Assembly (NCBI GenBank): GCA_947561395.2
Contig: OX387183.1
Location: 32,910,853-32,974,852, forward strand
Direction: 5' to 3'
Length of the DNA stretch: 64,000 nucleotides
Origin: Buxus sempervirens
Taxonomy: Eukaryota; Streptophyta; Magnoliopsida; Buxales; Buxaceae
A model generated the notes under the pieces. The model saw only the letters and a list, made by a program, of their open reading frames with translations. It ran no database searches and was not told where the DNA came from. This document shows positions 13,010 to 23,579 of this stretch, one piece after another. How positions within the stretch are numbered: the first letter of the stretch is position 1; each line of letters opens with the position of its first letter. Both the position numbers and the translations under genes were made by a program.

Positions 13010-13926
13010 TGGAAATTTTCTAGGTCGTGAGTCCTTGCGCGATTTTTGAGTTGGTTTTCCCAAATCTAAACCATTTACTACTGTTTCTATCAACAAAATC
13101 CATATAGAATGAGCTAATAATCAGCATCTATCTAACCATGCACACATGCTCATTTCATTTGCAACTAAATCAAAAATCACAAATGCCCTAATTCCAAAAT
13201 CCCTTTTCAAATCAAGAAATCAAACGAGGTTTAGGTTTGAAGGGTGTTGCTTACCTAATTCAAGCAAGATCTAACCCTTTGCTCCCAACTACAACTCACA
13301 ATCAGCTCACTCTTGAGCTCTTTGGAGATCTCTCCACAATCCTCCAAGAAAAAATGGAAACAACACTCAAATCTTCAAGCCTTGGTTCTTCCAACAAGGG
13401 TTCAACTCTCCTTCTTCTTTAATAAGAGCTTTTCCCTCAAGTTGCTCAACAAAAGAAAGAGAAATGGGGAGAGAAGAGAGTGTAGAGAGAGAAGAGAGTG
13501 GGAGGAGAAGAGGGTTTGTTTCATACGTATGGAACAAATAGGCTCCTCCACACTTAACAAGTTTTCCCCAAATTGTTTAAGGACAACTTCCAAGTTTGCC
13601 CCTCCTCTCATAACACCATGCATATAACCTCTTTGCCACTCTCCCAACTGCACACAAAAATTTACAAACATGCCCTTCTCTCACATAAATGAAGTTTATT
13701 CAATAACTTAGAGAGTTCTCTCTAATAAAAAGAATTGCGTTACATCTCAAGTTTACCTTTTCTTTTTATAAGCCTTTAACTTAGCCATTTGATTGGCTTT
13801 CATGGTTCAAATATGGGTTTCTCCTATTTCACCTTCACAATACAATATAAAATACATTAGAGATGCTAAATGCCTCTTACTTAATCACTTAAGCAGGTTA
13901 TCTAATATCTGGGGTCTCACAGTGCA

Positions 13927-14539
13927 GGTCACCTCCCCCCTTTTCCTTCTTTTAAAAAAACCCAAGAGAGTCCTTAAAGGACTCTCTTAATTCTCATGGG
14001 GAGAGACAAGTGTCCTCCCCCCATTGTAGTTTTAAATAAAGAGTGAGAGGGAGAGAGCCCACATGGGTCTCTTCCCTCTTCCTCAAAAAATTTTTATTTT
14101 ATTTTGTTATTATTTATTTATTTTTTAGTTTTCTTTTATCTTTTATCTTTTTTTATTTTATTTTATCTTTCTTCTTTTTTTTTATTCATTGTTATTATTA
14201 TTTTCCTTTTTAAATCTTTGCTTCTGTCTTTGAGAGAATTTCCCCTTAACATGCCATGTGGCAAACACACATGAGTGCATTTTTGTCACTTGGCAAATTA
14301 ACCACATAGAATTACAAAATTGCCCTTCAAACTATTTTGGCCATAACTCTCTCATATGGACCCCGATTCGTGCACAGTTAGTGACGTTGGAATCATGTTG
14401 AAATCTTCTAAAAAATGGTGTGAGAATTATAGGCCAACTCAGCCTTTGGCAAAATGCCAATTTCTAGCTCAGGGGTTTCAACCAATTCTTTTAGGGTTTT
14501 CTAGACATTCTTAAAGGGTGCAAAAATTGGGTTCTTACA
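13927..14539 (-). mobile_element. LTR B distal U3 part
   Basis: Continuation of LTR B after solo LTR I. It opens with the right arm GGTCACCT of the split palindrome, passes through T-rich sequence (14090-14215), holds one conserved module copy (about 14336-14400) and ends at TTCTTACA. Confidence 0.6.
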
Positions 14540-14900
14540 CTGAGGACTACTACCACCCATTATAGGTTCCTCCTCATCATACTTGTGTTTTTGGTTTTGG
14601 GAATTATAAATGGGAAGTGTAATATTTCATTTTGGACTTATACACTTGAGAGTTATTTTTGGTTTATGACTTTGTATATTGAACTTTTGTTGCATTTTGC
14701 TATTTGAGTTGTTGTTAGGATAAGGATCTTTATTTTCTGCATTTGAAGTGGTAGGTTGTTAGCCTATTTAAATTACATTGTTGTAAGTGTTGGGGATAAG
14801 TAGAAAGTAACCAAAACACCTTGTGGTTTATCTCTCACCCCAAGAGAGTTTCTTGTTATTGTTTGCTAAGTTCTGACTGGGACCTATCATTTGACTGTAC

Positions 14901-14959
<59 letters not shown>

Positions 14960-15193
14960 TGTGAGCCAGTTGCCCTTTTTTTTGTATACACAGGCATCAT
15001 ATTTTTTGAGGTTGTCTATATAGGTGATTTTTGCTAGATGGAAACTTTAATCCGATGATCCTTATGCTTATGAACTTTGATGATTACCTTACAATCGCCC
15101 ATTTCGAATTAATGAAGTTCTTTTGGGCCCATAAGTAAGGCTCGGGGATAGGTTGGTGCCCCATATGAGCAAACCTGGTTCCGGGGTTCTACA
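14540..15193 (+). mobile_element. LTR K right part
   Basis: Resumption of the LTR interrupted at 3790. AT-rich non-coding sequence that ends GGTTCTACA at 15193, directly before codons of chromovirus M. I see no gag, PBS or coding sequence, so K looks like a solo LTR inserted in M. The left target duplication is off-window; the right flank is CATAG. Confidence 0.4.
14905..14957. repeat. (GA)n microsatellite
   Basis: About 26 uninterrupted GA units inside LTR K. Confidence 0.95.
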
Positions 15194-15351
15194 CATAGGA
15201 TTATGCCCTAACTCACAATTAGCCAAGAATTTTATATCTCAGCTTAGCATTCAACAAGAATTGGTTCAAAAGATTATAGCAGAGTAGAAAAGAGATCATA
15301 CATTGCAATTTCTAGCTTCAGTTAGACCAGATTGGGTTGTTCATCCTGATG
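15194..15351 (+). pseudogene. Chromovirus M, segment before the integrase core
   Basis: Translation in the frame ATA GGA TTA gives a run resembling the linker between RNase H and integrase of Tekay/Del elements: ISQLSIQQELVQKII, one stop (GAG TAG), then LQFLASVRPDWVVHPDG. It continues in sense after element D at 26513. Everything upstream in M is outside the window. Confidence 0.6.
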
Positions 15352-15712
15352 GCAGTTGTAAGCACCACATTTTTGCACCCCTCTTAAAAGGCAGAAATAA
15401 AGAAAGACCCTAAAAGACAAGCTAAAACCCTAGGGAGCAAAAGGTGACTTTATGGCTAAGCCCAAATTGATTTCCATACCTTATCCCAATGAGTAGAGAA
15501 TCTCGATACGATTCCAACACAATTAAGTTTGCAGGAATCGGAGCCCAGATGGAAAAGATATGAGCAAAACAGTCTCAGGGGCAAATTAGTCAAAGTTTAA
15601 AACGTCTTAATTAAGTTAATCAAGATGAATAAAAAATACATAAATTGGAGAAGCTTGATTCACCCGAATGGGCAGCTGAGTCACCTCAACCAAAAAAGGG
15701 GGAGATCGCATG

Positions 15713-16200
15713 TAGAGTGCGGTCGATTTTTCGGCCACCGTTCGCGTGAACCAATCAGGGCAAGCGGTGGACGAAAAGTAACCGCACTGTAAGTGCAGTT
15801 CGCTTTTCGTCAGTCTGTGCCTGCGCCTATTTGTCCTCTAGTTAATACTGAAAAGACATGGCCGAACAGCAAATACTGTGCGGTTTCGACCAAACCGCAC
15901 TGCATGTGTGGTTTTGTCTCTGTGTTCTATAAAAGGCAAATCCGAACAGTAGATAAGGGATGACCATTTTCCACTGATCTTTCTCAATCCCCCCTACTGC
16001 TTGAACCTCCGAACTCCTTTTTCTTCCATTCTCAAGACTTTAAATCCACAAAAACTCTCCCTTACTCCATCCCTTCCTTCATCTCCACCCAAAGAAGGAA
16101 CCAAGGACTTGCTGTTGGTGTTAAGAGGAGACTCTCCAGCCACTTCCATTGCTTCAAAGAGGTTCGAATACACCTCTCCAGGGTTTGTAAACCCTAAGGT
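15713..16200 (+). promoter_or_regulatory. D 5' LTR promoter: words, TATA, leader, donor
   Basis: Word variants of GTGCGGT and ACCGCAC recur over 15713-15900. The best is a perfect inverted repeat, arms GTGCGGTT and AACCGCAC around TCGACC... at 15878-15900, 28 bp before TATAAAAGG (15928-15936). Transcription would start near 15960. AAG|GTAATG forms a splice donor with GT at 16199-16200. Confidence 0.7.
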
Positions 16201-17058
16201 AATGATCTCCATGGTGAATTGTTCAACATAAATGGGAATGAGCATCTTTTGAATATGTCATAGTGTCTTCCATCTTCAGCATGTTTTTCTCTTCCTTTCC
16301 AGCATATTAATATCTCCTTTCTTCACTTTTCTCACTCACTTTGGAATGAGGAAATCCCATGGTAAGGGGAAGCATACGAATGGCTTCAAAGGGAAGGAGA
16401 GGTCCCATCTATACATGATTTAATGGCCTTTAGTGTACTATTTTGCTAAGTGATTTGCTCTATTCAAATGGGGGAGTATGTTCCCCTTTGTTTGCTCATC
16501 CATTGTATCCCATCTTAACCCCCCTCTTTCCCTTCTCTAACTAGTCTTGTTTAGATAATCTTGTGTTTTTCTTTAGCACAAAGTCTATGATGGGGTTTGT
16601 TGTTTGTTAGGTTGATTTGCATATATGCATTAGATATGCCCTCATGCCCATCCACTTTCTCATTAGAAGCATGCTAGGTCTTCTATTGTTGGTGTCACCA
16701 ACCATCTCATTGCATAGGTGAATACACAAATAGCCTCTTGAATGCATATAGCCTGTAAGAAGGCATATATTTCCATCATGATTTAAGGTATGCAAGGTAT
16801 CCTTGATTGGTATAGTTTCATTTGTTTCATATGTTTACTGATATGTGGAGTATGAAGAACCGAAACAGGGACACCTAGGTCCCTGTCCCAAGTTGACTCT
16901 TAACCAGGAAGATCCGAAGGACCCGTCAACCGATGGGGCGGACCAAGGTGTCTTAGGACTTCTCTGGACCGTAACCGTGACCCTACTTAGAATATCAAGC
17001 CATAGACCAAATTAGACAAGCTTAAGCACCCATGTGTCTGCCTGCACCCATCAGGTGG

Positions 17059-17068
17059 TGGCGACTCC
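17059..17068 (+). other. PBS-like decamer inside U5
   Basis: TGGCGACTCC, identical to the first ten bases of the tRNA-Arg-type primer-binding consensus, lies 78 nt before the LTR end. Equivalents sit at similar distance in E, F1 and F2. Confidence 0.75.
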
Positions 17069-17149
17069 AACCTTCCCGTTTTACCCTTTTAGGAGGCACG
17101 CGTGCTCCCGCACGCCTCGGAGGTGTAGCGTTATGACATGCGCACAGCC

Positions 17150-17167
17150 TGACGACTCCACTGGGAA
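17150..17167 (+). other. Primer-binding site of element D
   Basis: TGACGACTCCACTGGGAA starts three bases after the 5' LTR. Apart from A in place of the second G it fits the complement of a plant tRNA-Arg 3' end, the primer reported for Ogre elements. That identification is from memory of the family. Confidence 0.75.
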
Positions 17168-18510
17168 TTCCTCAACCCAGTCAATCTCTGGTTAGGAAAA
17201 AGAGTCAACTCACCTAGTTTAGTGTACAGCCACGAACCACAGGCACACAGCATACACTCATCACACTGTGGATGTTTACTGGCTTTTTGATATAAACTGC
17301 GTGAGGTGACACGCATGAGGGAGTCTGCATGGATGATCCGACTTGAATGGATATATGATGGAATTGTGAATGCTCTTCTTCACCAAACCTTAGACCTCTC
17401 TAGCAGCCATCCTTCTGATTCCTATGAACTGACTTTTGGGATGGTATTAGCCCTACGCTCCCGTGGCTTGCTGGGGAAAGCAGGGTAAACCCATCTCCCC
17501 AGTTTTCTGGAGTTCTTAGCGCCACAAGTTTCTTGCCATGGTACGTAAGGATCTAGTACTGGTCCAGACTCTTGTAGGCGTATGTCTTGGGCTAGGTATC
17601 CTTCCCCACCTAACGCTTCTAAACAAACCGCATTTTGTTATTGTGATGTGATGTGAATGATGAATACAAGAGGAGTAAAATCAACCTAAATTCCAAGAGT
17701 CCATTAGGGGCAGCAACCCCCGCTTTTTGCATCAAATTGAGTAAACCCTAGATTCAAGGCTACCTCAGCCCTAATTTATGAAGCTAACCTAACTTTGATC
17801 AGGGGAACAACTCCAAATCTATGCATTGAGTCCTATGAGCTATGGGCTTTACCCATTTCAGTCCGCTTGAAGTGCTTTGAGTCTGAGCCAGTCTTTGAAC
17901 AGATGAAAGCTGGACAGATCAGACAAGCAGATGAAAGCAGGCCAGATCAGAGCAGGGGCACAAAACCCTAGATCTAGATATTCAGCTAACCTGCCTTTGA
18001 AGCAACTTGTACCCTTCTTTTGGGCTTTTGACAGCCCCAAAGATGATTTATTTTCCATCTTTGTAAATATCATGTAATTTTCGCCCTAGCTGGCAAGTTG
18101 TAAGCATTCCTTCAGTCAGATAGCAAAGAATCTTCAGAACAGATAAAAGAAAAGCTGATCAGGACTCAGATGTGTTTCCAAACACAAGTACGTCTAGGAA
18201 TCGTGCCTCGCGAGGCACCAACCTTTTTTAGGACTATGCACACCCCTTTTTTATGTACTTTTCATACTCATTCTTTGATACAGATTTGCCGAATGGTAAT
18301 ACCACTTAACTATTGCTTTAATCGTGTGTACACATCTTCATGCATTGAGTGCACACACTTCAACATCATTTGCACATTTTTTATCAAATCATTTTCAAAG
18401 GAAATAATGCAAAATTTCCAAAATCAAAGATACCTCAGGACCATCAATGGCTCCAACTCTGTGTCGGAACAAGCTACAGCCTAATCAAGAACAAACAACT
18501 GTGAGATCCC
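17168..18510 (+). other. Element D untranslated leader, no gene
   Basis: Non-coding sequence between the PBS and the hairpin array. ORFs of 60-104 codons occur on both strands but none has family-like content. It contains many ATGs, as expected if gag is translated from spliced RNA. Confidence 0.5.
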
Positions 18511-18855
18511 TCGGAGATCAACTCTTCAAGTCTCCGAATCCAATCAATTAGGAAATCAACTCTTCGAGTTTCCTAAACCTAACTAGAGATCAACTCTTCA
18601 ACTCTCCGAATCCAATCAATTAGGAAATCAACTCTTCGAGTTTCCTAAACCTAATCTGGAAATCAACTCTTGTAGTTTTCAAAACAAAATCAAAAGGAAA
18701 TCAACTCTTGAAGTTTCCAAAACCAAATCAAAAGGAAATCAATTCTTGCAGTTTCTCAGAAATCAACTCCTGAAGTTTCCTAGAAATCAACTCTAGCAGT
18801 TTCTTGGAAATCAACTCTTGAAGTTTCCCAGAAATCCATTGTTGTAGTTTCCAAT
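18511..18855 (+). repeat. Hairpin array 1 in D leader
   Basis: About 11 tandem units, 25-50 bp apart, each with an inverted repeat around a conserved loop near TCAACTCTTSNAG. Stems include TCGGAGA/TCTCCGA (18511-18537), TTAGGAAA/TTTCCTAA (18548-18576 and again 18620-18648) and AGAAA/TTTCT. The stems vary in matching pairs while the loop stays similar. Confidence 0.75.
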
Positions 18856-19090
18856 CCAGGGACTCTCCCTTTGTCGCGACTAAAAAGAGATCATTTTCAG
18901 GGACTCTCCCCTTGCTTCTGAATGGCGGCTAAAAAGATATCTTTTTCAGGGACTCTCCCCTTGCCAGTTGGCTAAAAAGAGATCATTTCCAGGGACTCTC
19001 CCCTTATCGCGAATAAAAAGAGATGATTTTCCAGGAACTCTCCCCTTGCCTCTGAATGGTGGCTAAAAAGAGATCACTTTCCTTGCCTCC
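18856..19090 (+). repeat. Tandem repeat in D leader
   Basis: Five degenerate units of 40-55 bp. Each contains AGGGACTCTCCCCTTG, itself a GGGA/TCCC mini-hairpin, followed by GGCTAAAAAGAGATCA. Confidence 0.75.
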
Positions 19091-19104
19091 AAATAGCAGC
19101 CCCT

Positions 19105-19300
19105 AGTAGAAATTATTTCATGTTTCTGCTGCTCCGGGAAATCATTTCGCGTTTCCCAAAATCTCAATGGAAATCATTTCATGTTTCCACTGCTCCGGGA
19201 AATCATTTCGCGTTTTCCAAAATCTTAGTGGAAATCATTTTGTGTTTCCACTGCTCCAAGAAGTCACTTCGCGTTTCCCCAAATCCCCAAAAATCTATGG
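19105..19300 (+). repeat. Hairpin array 2 in D leader
   Basis: Six units with loop TCATTTCRYG and stems GGGAAA/TTTCCC (19136-19157), TGGAAA/TTTCCA (19168-19189), AGTGGAAA/TTTCCACT (19227-19252) and variants. Related to array 1 by design but with another loop. Confidence 0.75.
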
Positions 19301-19477
19301 AAATCAACGCTTTGCATTTTCAGAATCCAATCAAGTGAAAAATCAGTTCTTCAGATTTCCACATCTCAAAAATATATATATATAAAGGAAGATCACAAAT
19401 AACCTGCATTAACATGCATCTCACAAATAACCTGCATTAACATGCATCATATCTCAATAATATGAATTCTTGGCACT

Positions 19478-19505
19478 GACTTGTCTCCTTTTTCATTTCC
19501 CAAGG
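19478..19505 (+). promoter_or_regulatory. Candidate splice acceptor before gag
   Basis: A pyrimidine-rich run TTGTCTCCTTTTTCATTTCC leads into CAAG|G with AG at 19503-19504. Joined to the donor at 16198 it would remove the LTR U5, PBS and hairpin arrays and bring the leader to the gag ATG at 19561. Inferred, not shown. Confidence 0.5.
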
Positions 19506-19560
19506 TTTGAAGATTGCGCCTCGTAGCCTGTACCTTTTGCGCTCCAGAAGAAGACTACAA

Positions 19561-21216
19561 ATGGATCCTACTGAAGGACGAGCACCACCTCCACTTCCAC
19601 CCCAGGAGCAAGAGAAACTGGAAGACCATCCAGTGATTGCTAGTCTTAACCAGCAAATGGCCAACATGACGGCCATGATGGCAACAATGATGCAACAAAT
19701 GGAGAGATTCCAAGCACCGCAACAACAGCTTCCAGTACCTCCACCACAGCAGCCAATACCTCCGCTGCAACCACCAGCGCCACAACCACAGCAACCAGTT
19801 CCTCAACCACTACCAATCCCTCCAGAACAGCTACCACCAGTTCCTCTGCAGCAAAACCCACATTTGCCCGAGCAGCCAATCCCACAAGCTCCACCAGCTC
19901 AGCCAGTACAACAGCTGCAGATTCCAGTGCCTCTTGCCATCCCACAGCAACAAATAGTGCCACCAGAAATGGGGCATGAGGAGGAAGAATGGTACCAAGC
20001 ACAGGAAGCAGCAGATGTCACAGCCCAGATGCAAGCAGATCTGCAAGCACTAAAGGAACAAATGCAGATCATGAACTGAGGCCCCGTGCTGAGAGAAGCC
20101 TCACTGGATAGGCTGGGACTTTTCTCGAATCTGCAACTCCCACCAAAGTTCAAATGCCTCGACTTTGTGAAGTTTGATGGGAGTGGATGCCCATTGTCAC
20201 ATCTTAGAGCATACCACGGGAACATGTGTCAGTATGCATATGATGAGAGGATTATGGTCCAATTTTTCCAACATTCGTTAACCAGATCGGCACAGAAATG
20301 GTTTGCTAGTCTGGATAGGAAGCAAATCAGGACATGGGATGATCTGGCAAGCACATTCCTCGAGCATTTCAAGTTCAATACCGAAGTCCTGCCTACTCGG
20401 ATGGAACTCCAGAAGATGTCCAAGAAGAACACCGAGTCTATTTGTGAGTATGTGAAGAGATGGAGGGAGGTAGCAGCAATGGTCCAACCTCCCATGCTAG
20501 AAAAGGAGATGGTGATGCTGTTCATCTTGACATTGGGGCAACCTTACTACACACTTCTACTAGGACAATGTGCTGCGAGCTTCGCAGACCTTGTTGTGGT
20601 GGCAGATAGGATAGAGGATGGAGTGAAATCTGGAAGAGTGGCAAGTTTTACAACAAATCCGACAATGCAGAGAAGGAACCCAAATGGTGGAAGGGGCATA
20701 GACAGAAAGAAAAAAGACGAGACCATCAACTACGTCCAGCCAAACAGGCCTTTCCACTTCTCAACACCAGGAAGGAGGGAAAACCAAAACAGTGGCCAGG
20801 GAGCACAGTTCATAGGATGGCTGAGGCGGACACCAGAGGAGGTTCAAGCAAGGTGGAACAGGGTATTCACACCTCTCCCTTACTCATTGGCGGAACTGCT
20901 TTCAAACTTGCTGAAGGGAGGATATTTACAAAAGAAGCAGCCGACCAATAGTCGCTCCTATAATGCCAACGAGTATTGTGAGCACCACATGGGAGCTCCT
21001 GGACACCATACCAACCGTTGCTGGGACTTGAAGCACGACGTGCAAGATCTAATTGATAACAAACGCATCTCGGTCGATCCCCCAATGCCAACTCCTACCG
21101 CAGGCGTTTCCACCAATCCCCTTTCAAATCACTCTAAGGCGTCCACCAGCAACTCGATAAATCAGGTGGACCATAGCAATGGCAGCAAAGGGCAATTTGT
21201 GACCCTTCGGTACTGA
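19561..21216 (+). pseudogene. Element D gag, one in-frame stop
   Basis: Tat/Ogre-type capsid-nucleocapsid protein. The first ATG with good context is 19561 (MDPTEGR). Residues 20-45 look coiled-coil (NQQMANMTAMMATMMQQMERF), followed by a Pro/Gln-rich linker to about residue 130, an acidic segment, then a TGA at 20077-20079. The same frame stays open from 20080 to 21216 with the Retrotrans_gag fold (FDGSGCPLSHLRAYHGNMC ... WFASLDRKQIRTWDDL ... YVKRWREVAAMVQPP) and a zinc-knuckle-like CEHHMGAPGHHTNRC at about 20983-21027. The single stop suggests recent loss, or rare readthrough. Upstream is a candidate splice acceptor; no pol follows. Confidence 0.9.
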
Positions 21217-21953
21217 TTGGACAACCAAGTCAAATAGTAAGGGTATACCTCCCGGAGGAGATCAAGACACCGACGGTAATCATCATCAGGAAAGAAGACA
21301 TTCCACCTGCTCCCACTAAAGGATCCAAAAATGAAGAAGGCCTAGACACCTACATCTGTGTAATCGAGGATGACTCCCAGAGCAGCGAAGAGGTTACGGG
21401 GCCACGGCGCCTATCCTATTATGGATGGATCAGTGATTCTCAGTCACTTCAACCCAGAGAAGGAGATGGCAATTCAGGAGGACTATGGTTCCAAGGCAGG
21501 CCCCGTATCTCCAGTCCATCAATTAACAGCACTAAAGTCCCCCTCCCAGGATCTGCTGAATGGCCTCCTAATTGCATGTCTGCAACATCAGAGCCGGACC
21601 CATATCCATTATCCCTTACTGGATCACCATCATCTGAGTATGATCCGGATTCCCTCTCGCATGAAATGCCTGAGTGGCCCAGCCTCCCTCATGTCTCAGT
21701 AGAAGGGGTGCCGCCATCTACTCCTGAACTCATGAATCTGCCTGACCCATACAAGAGCTAGGATGAGTCCGCCTATGCAGATGAGGACCCGGAAGATGCA
21801 TCATCAAGTGAAAGTGACTCAGAAGAGTTCGCTGATGTGAGCACTGCTAATGGGATTGAACCAGAAAAGACAACCGAAGCCGACAAAAGAGACATGTCAC
21901 CGCTAAGGAGTGGGAGCTCCATGCCTTCCGTAACCCACAAGGCTGACCTTTAA
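21183..21953 (+). pseudogene. Gag C-terminal extension in the -1 frame
   Basis: The frame one base back from gag is open from before 21183 to TAG at 21759-21761 and on to TAA at 21951-21953. It starts DPSVLIGQPSQIVRVYLPEE, which resembles the segment following the zinc knuckle in Ogre-type Gag. Next come a Pro/Ser/Asp-rich stretch and an acidic serine tail (EDASSSESDSEEFAD). This is either an old frameshift or a -1 frameshift product; I see no clear slippery heptamer. Confidence 0.6.
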
Positions 21954-23543
21954 AAGGGAGGTTTCCCTTTATTTTTGATGTCTTTTGTTATAGATGTGGA
22001 CCTTTTAATTCTACTATTTGCATATGCTTTTATGTATAAAAAAAATCTTTTGAAAAAATACATATAAAAAGAAGAAATACCTTTTGAAAAAATGCAAATG
22101 TTTGGTCGATGATGACATCGCTCTAAGACCGCATCCTTTTTTGGCATGACCACAATCATGGAAAACGCCTAGTCGCTCAAAGTTGTTTTCAGCTGGGTGC
22201 AGTATATTGTCCCATGAGAACCTTGACGGAGCCAAAGGCAATCTTTTTCGATCCATACCTTGATTTCCCTCCCAAAACTATCCTTACACTGGGGCAGGGT
22301 AACCCTTGAGAGAAAAGAAAGGAAAAGGTGGAAGAGAGAAAGTGCCTAAACCAGCTAAGGGCCAAGGCCGGCTTTAACATCATATCTTTAAGAAAGGATG
22401 AGAGGCCATCCTTTCATGCATCCTGAATTTTAAGAACCGCTAGTCAAAGTTGAAAAATAAAATAAAAAGGATGAGTAGATTCCTGGATGAATTTGAATGA
22501 AACGGTTCAACCAAGTTGTCACAACTTTTGCAAAAGGATGAAAGGCCATCCTTGCTTTATTTTCCCAATTTTCAAAGTCCTATCTCTAGTCAAACCATTT
22601 GAGACTAACTTTCTTCTTTCTAACCCATTGAGTCATGAGCACTAAATACGATGCCTGGTGAAGAAGAAAAGACGTGAATGAGCAAAAACAAAGAAAAAGA
22701 AAAGAAAGCAGCAAACACACTGGGGCATGCAAATCAAAGCGAAAAGCCAAGATAACCCCAAACCAAAAGAAAGCAAAAGCATAAATGCTAGAGGAAGAAG
22801 CAAAGGTCACAATAGGCCTCTGAAAGAAAAGAAAGTGGAAAAGGCACTACCAAAGTCCGAACAGTCAAGAAAAGGGTAGAACATGACTAGACCCATTTAT
22901 AAAAGACCTTGAGCCATATGTCCTTTCTTTCATGAACCAAAAACCATGGCCTTCGTTTCGTCTCATTAAAAAGTCCTTTCTGATTGCAGAAAATGTGACA
23001 ATGGAATTCATGTAGATCAATGATGAAAGAATCTAAAAAGAAGAGCGAGCTTTGGCAAGACACAAAGTAAAACTTGAAAATGAAAAGATAAGAACTTGAA
23101 CCTTATATCCCATCATTTCTCAAATTTAAAACCAAGCCGATGTTTCGTCCTAATGTGAAGACCTCTTTGATCTATGGGACATGATGCACAAGAGTCGGCC
23201 AAAGACCCTCAAGCTGGGGCAGGCACTAACCCAAGGGAAAAGAAAAAGAGAAAACCCTCAATTGCAAAATCCTAAAGCCACCCTAAAAAGTTGGGTCAAG
23301 GTGAGAGAAACCAAAACTGGGGAAGGGAAAACACCCCTTGAGATGCCCCTCAACTTTTAAACCTCTATTAAACCCTTGCTGGCACAAATCAGGAATGTCA
23401 TGGGAATGCGTGCCAAGCACCCTGTCTTAAGACACTTCATGCTAACAAGGCAATTTACCATGGTCGCTGGTCTTGCTGTTTCTTTTAAATCACTTGTACC
23501 AAAAATTTTGAAAAGAAAAAAATTTTGAAAAAAAAGGGAGAAG

Positions 23544-23579
<36 letters not shown>

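Larger units (their letters stand above)
6704..13926 (-). mobile_element. Solo LTR I, chromovirus-type, in LTR B
   Basis: LTR body 6709-13921, flanked by exact 5-bp duplications GTGCA (6704-6708 and 13922-13926). Minus reading starts TGTGAGACCCCAGATATTAG and ends in GTTACA, typical of Tekay/Del LTRs. Subtracting nested C and H leaves about 2.7 kb. No internal domain or second LTR is present, so it is a solo LTR. A splice donor TTAG|GTAAGC lies on the minus strand with GT at 13254-13253. Confidence 0.85.
3791..14539 (-). mobile_element. LTR B, Tat/Ogre-type, split by LTR I
   Basis: Starts TGTGCGCACATGG at 3791 and ends TTCTTACA at 14539. Read on the minus strand this gives TGTAAGAACC...GCGCACA, the family pattern. 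Net length without LTR I is about 3.5 kb, like LTR G. The U5 block (PBS-like decamer complement near 3849, GGGCCCCATTGGAAGGCCC near 4141) and the conserved module (14336-14400) are present. Flanks CCGAT and CTGAG agree at only three of five bases, so the boundary is probable and the insertion old. 4380-6500 holds nothing coding. Confidence 0.65.
15357..17146 (+). mobile_element. Element D 5' LTR
   Basis: TGTAAGCACC...GCGCACA, 1,790 bp, near-identical to 24729-26507. Modules in order: start signature; one conserved module copy (about 15495-15560); word cluster (15713-15900); TATA (15928); CT-rich leader exon; donor (16199); U5 with TGGCGACTCC at 17059. Apart from one ATG close to the expected start site, the leader up to the donor has no ATG. 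Confidence 0.93.

Noticed and set aside
2505..15193. LTR K as the 5' LTR of chromovirus M
   Set aside because: K and the 3' LTR of M do not match in start, end or internal repeats, and no gag-pol lies between K and the integrase.
3187..15198. CATAG at 3187-3191 and 15194-15198 as the target duplication of K
   Set aside because: Placing the K start at 3192 would leave 2505-3191 as M coding sequence, but it shows no protein content. Five-base matches are common by chance.
16001..16231. 76-codon frame, repeated at 25373-25603, as a small gene
   Set aside because: It lies in the CT-rich leader of both LTRs of D; identity reflects LTR identity, it begins at a non-ATG codon and crosses the predicted donor.
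19646..20002. 118-codon antisense frame over the gag Pro/Gln-rich part
   Set aside because: Shadow of a low-complexity coding segment; composition is only Val, Ala, Leu and Glu.
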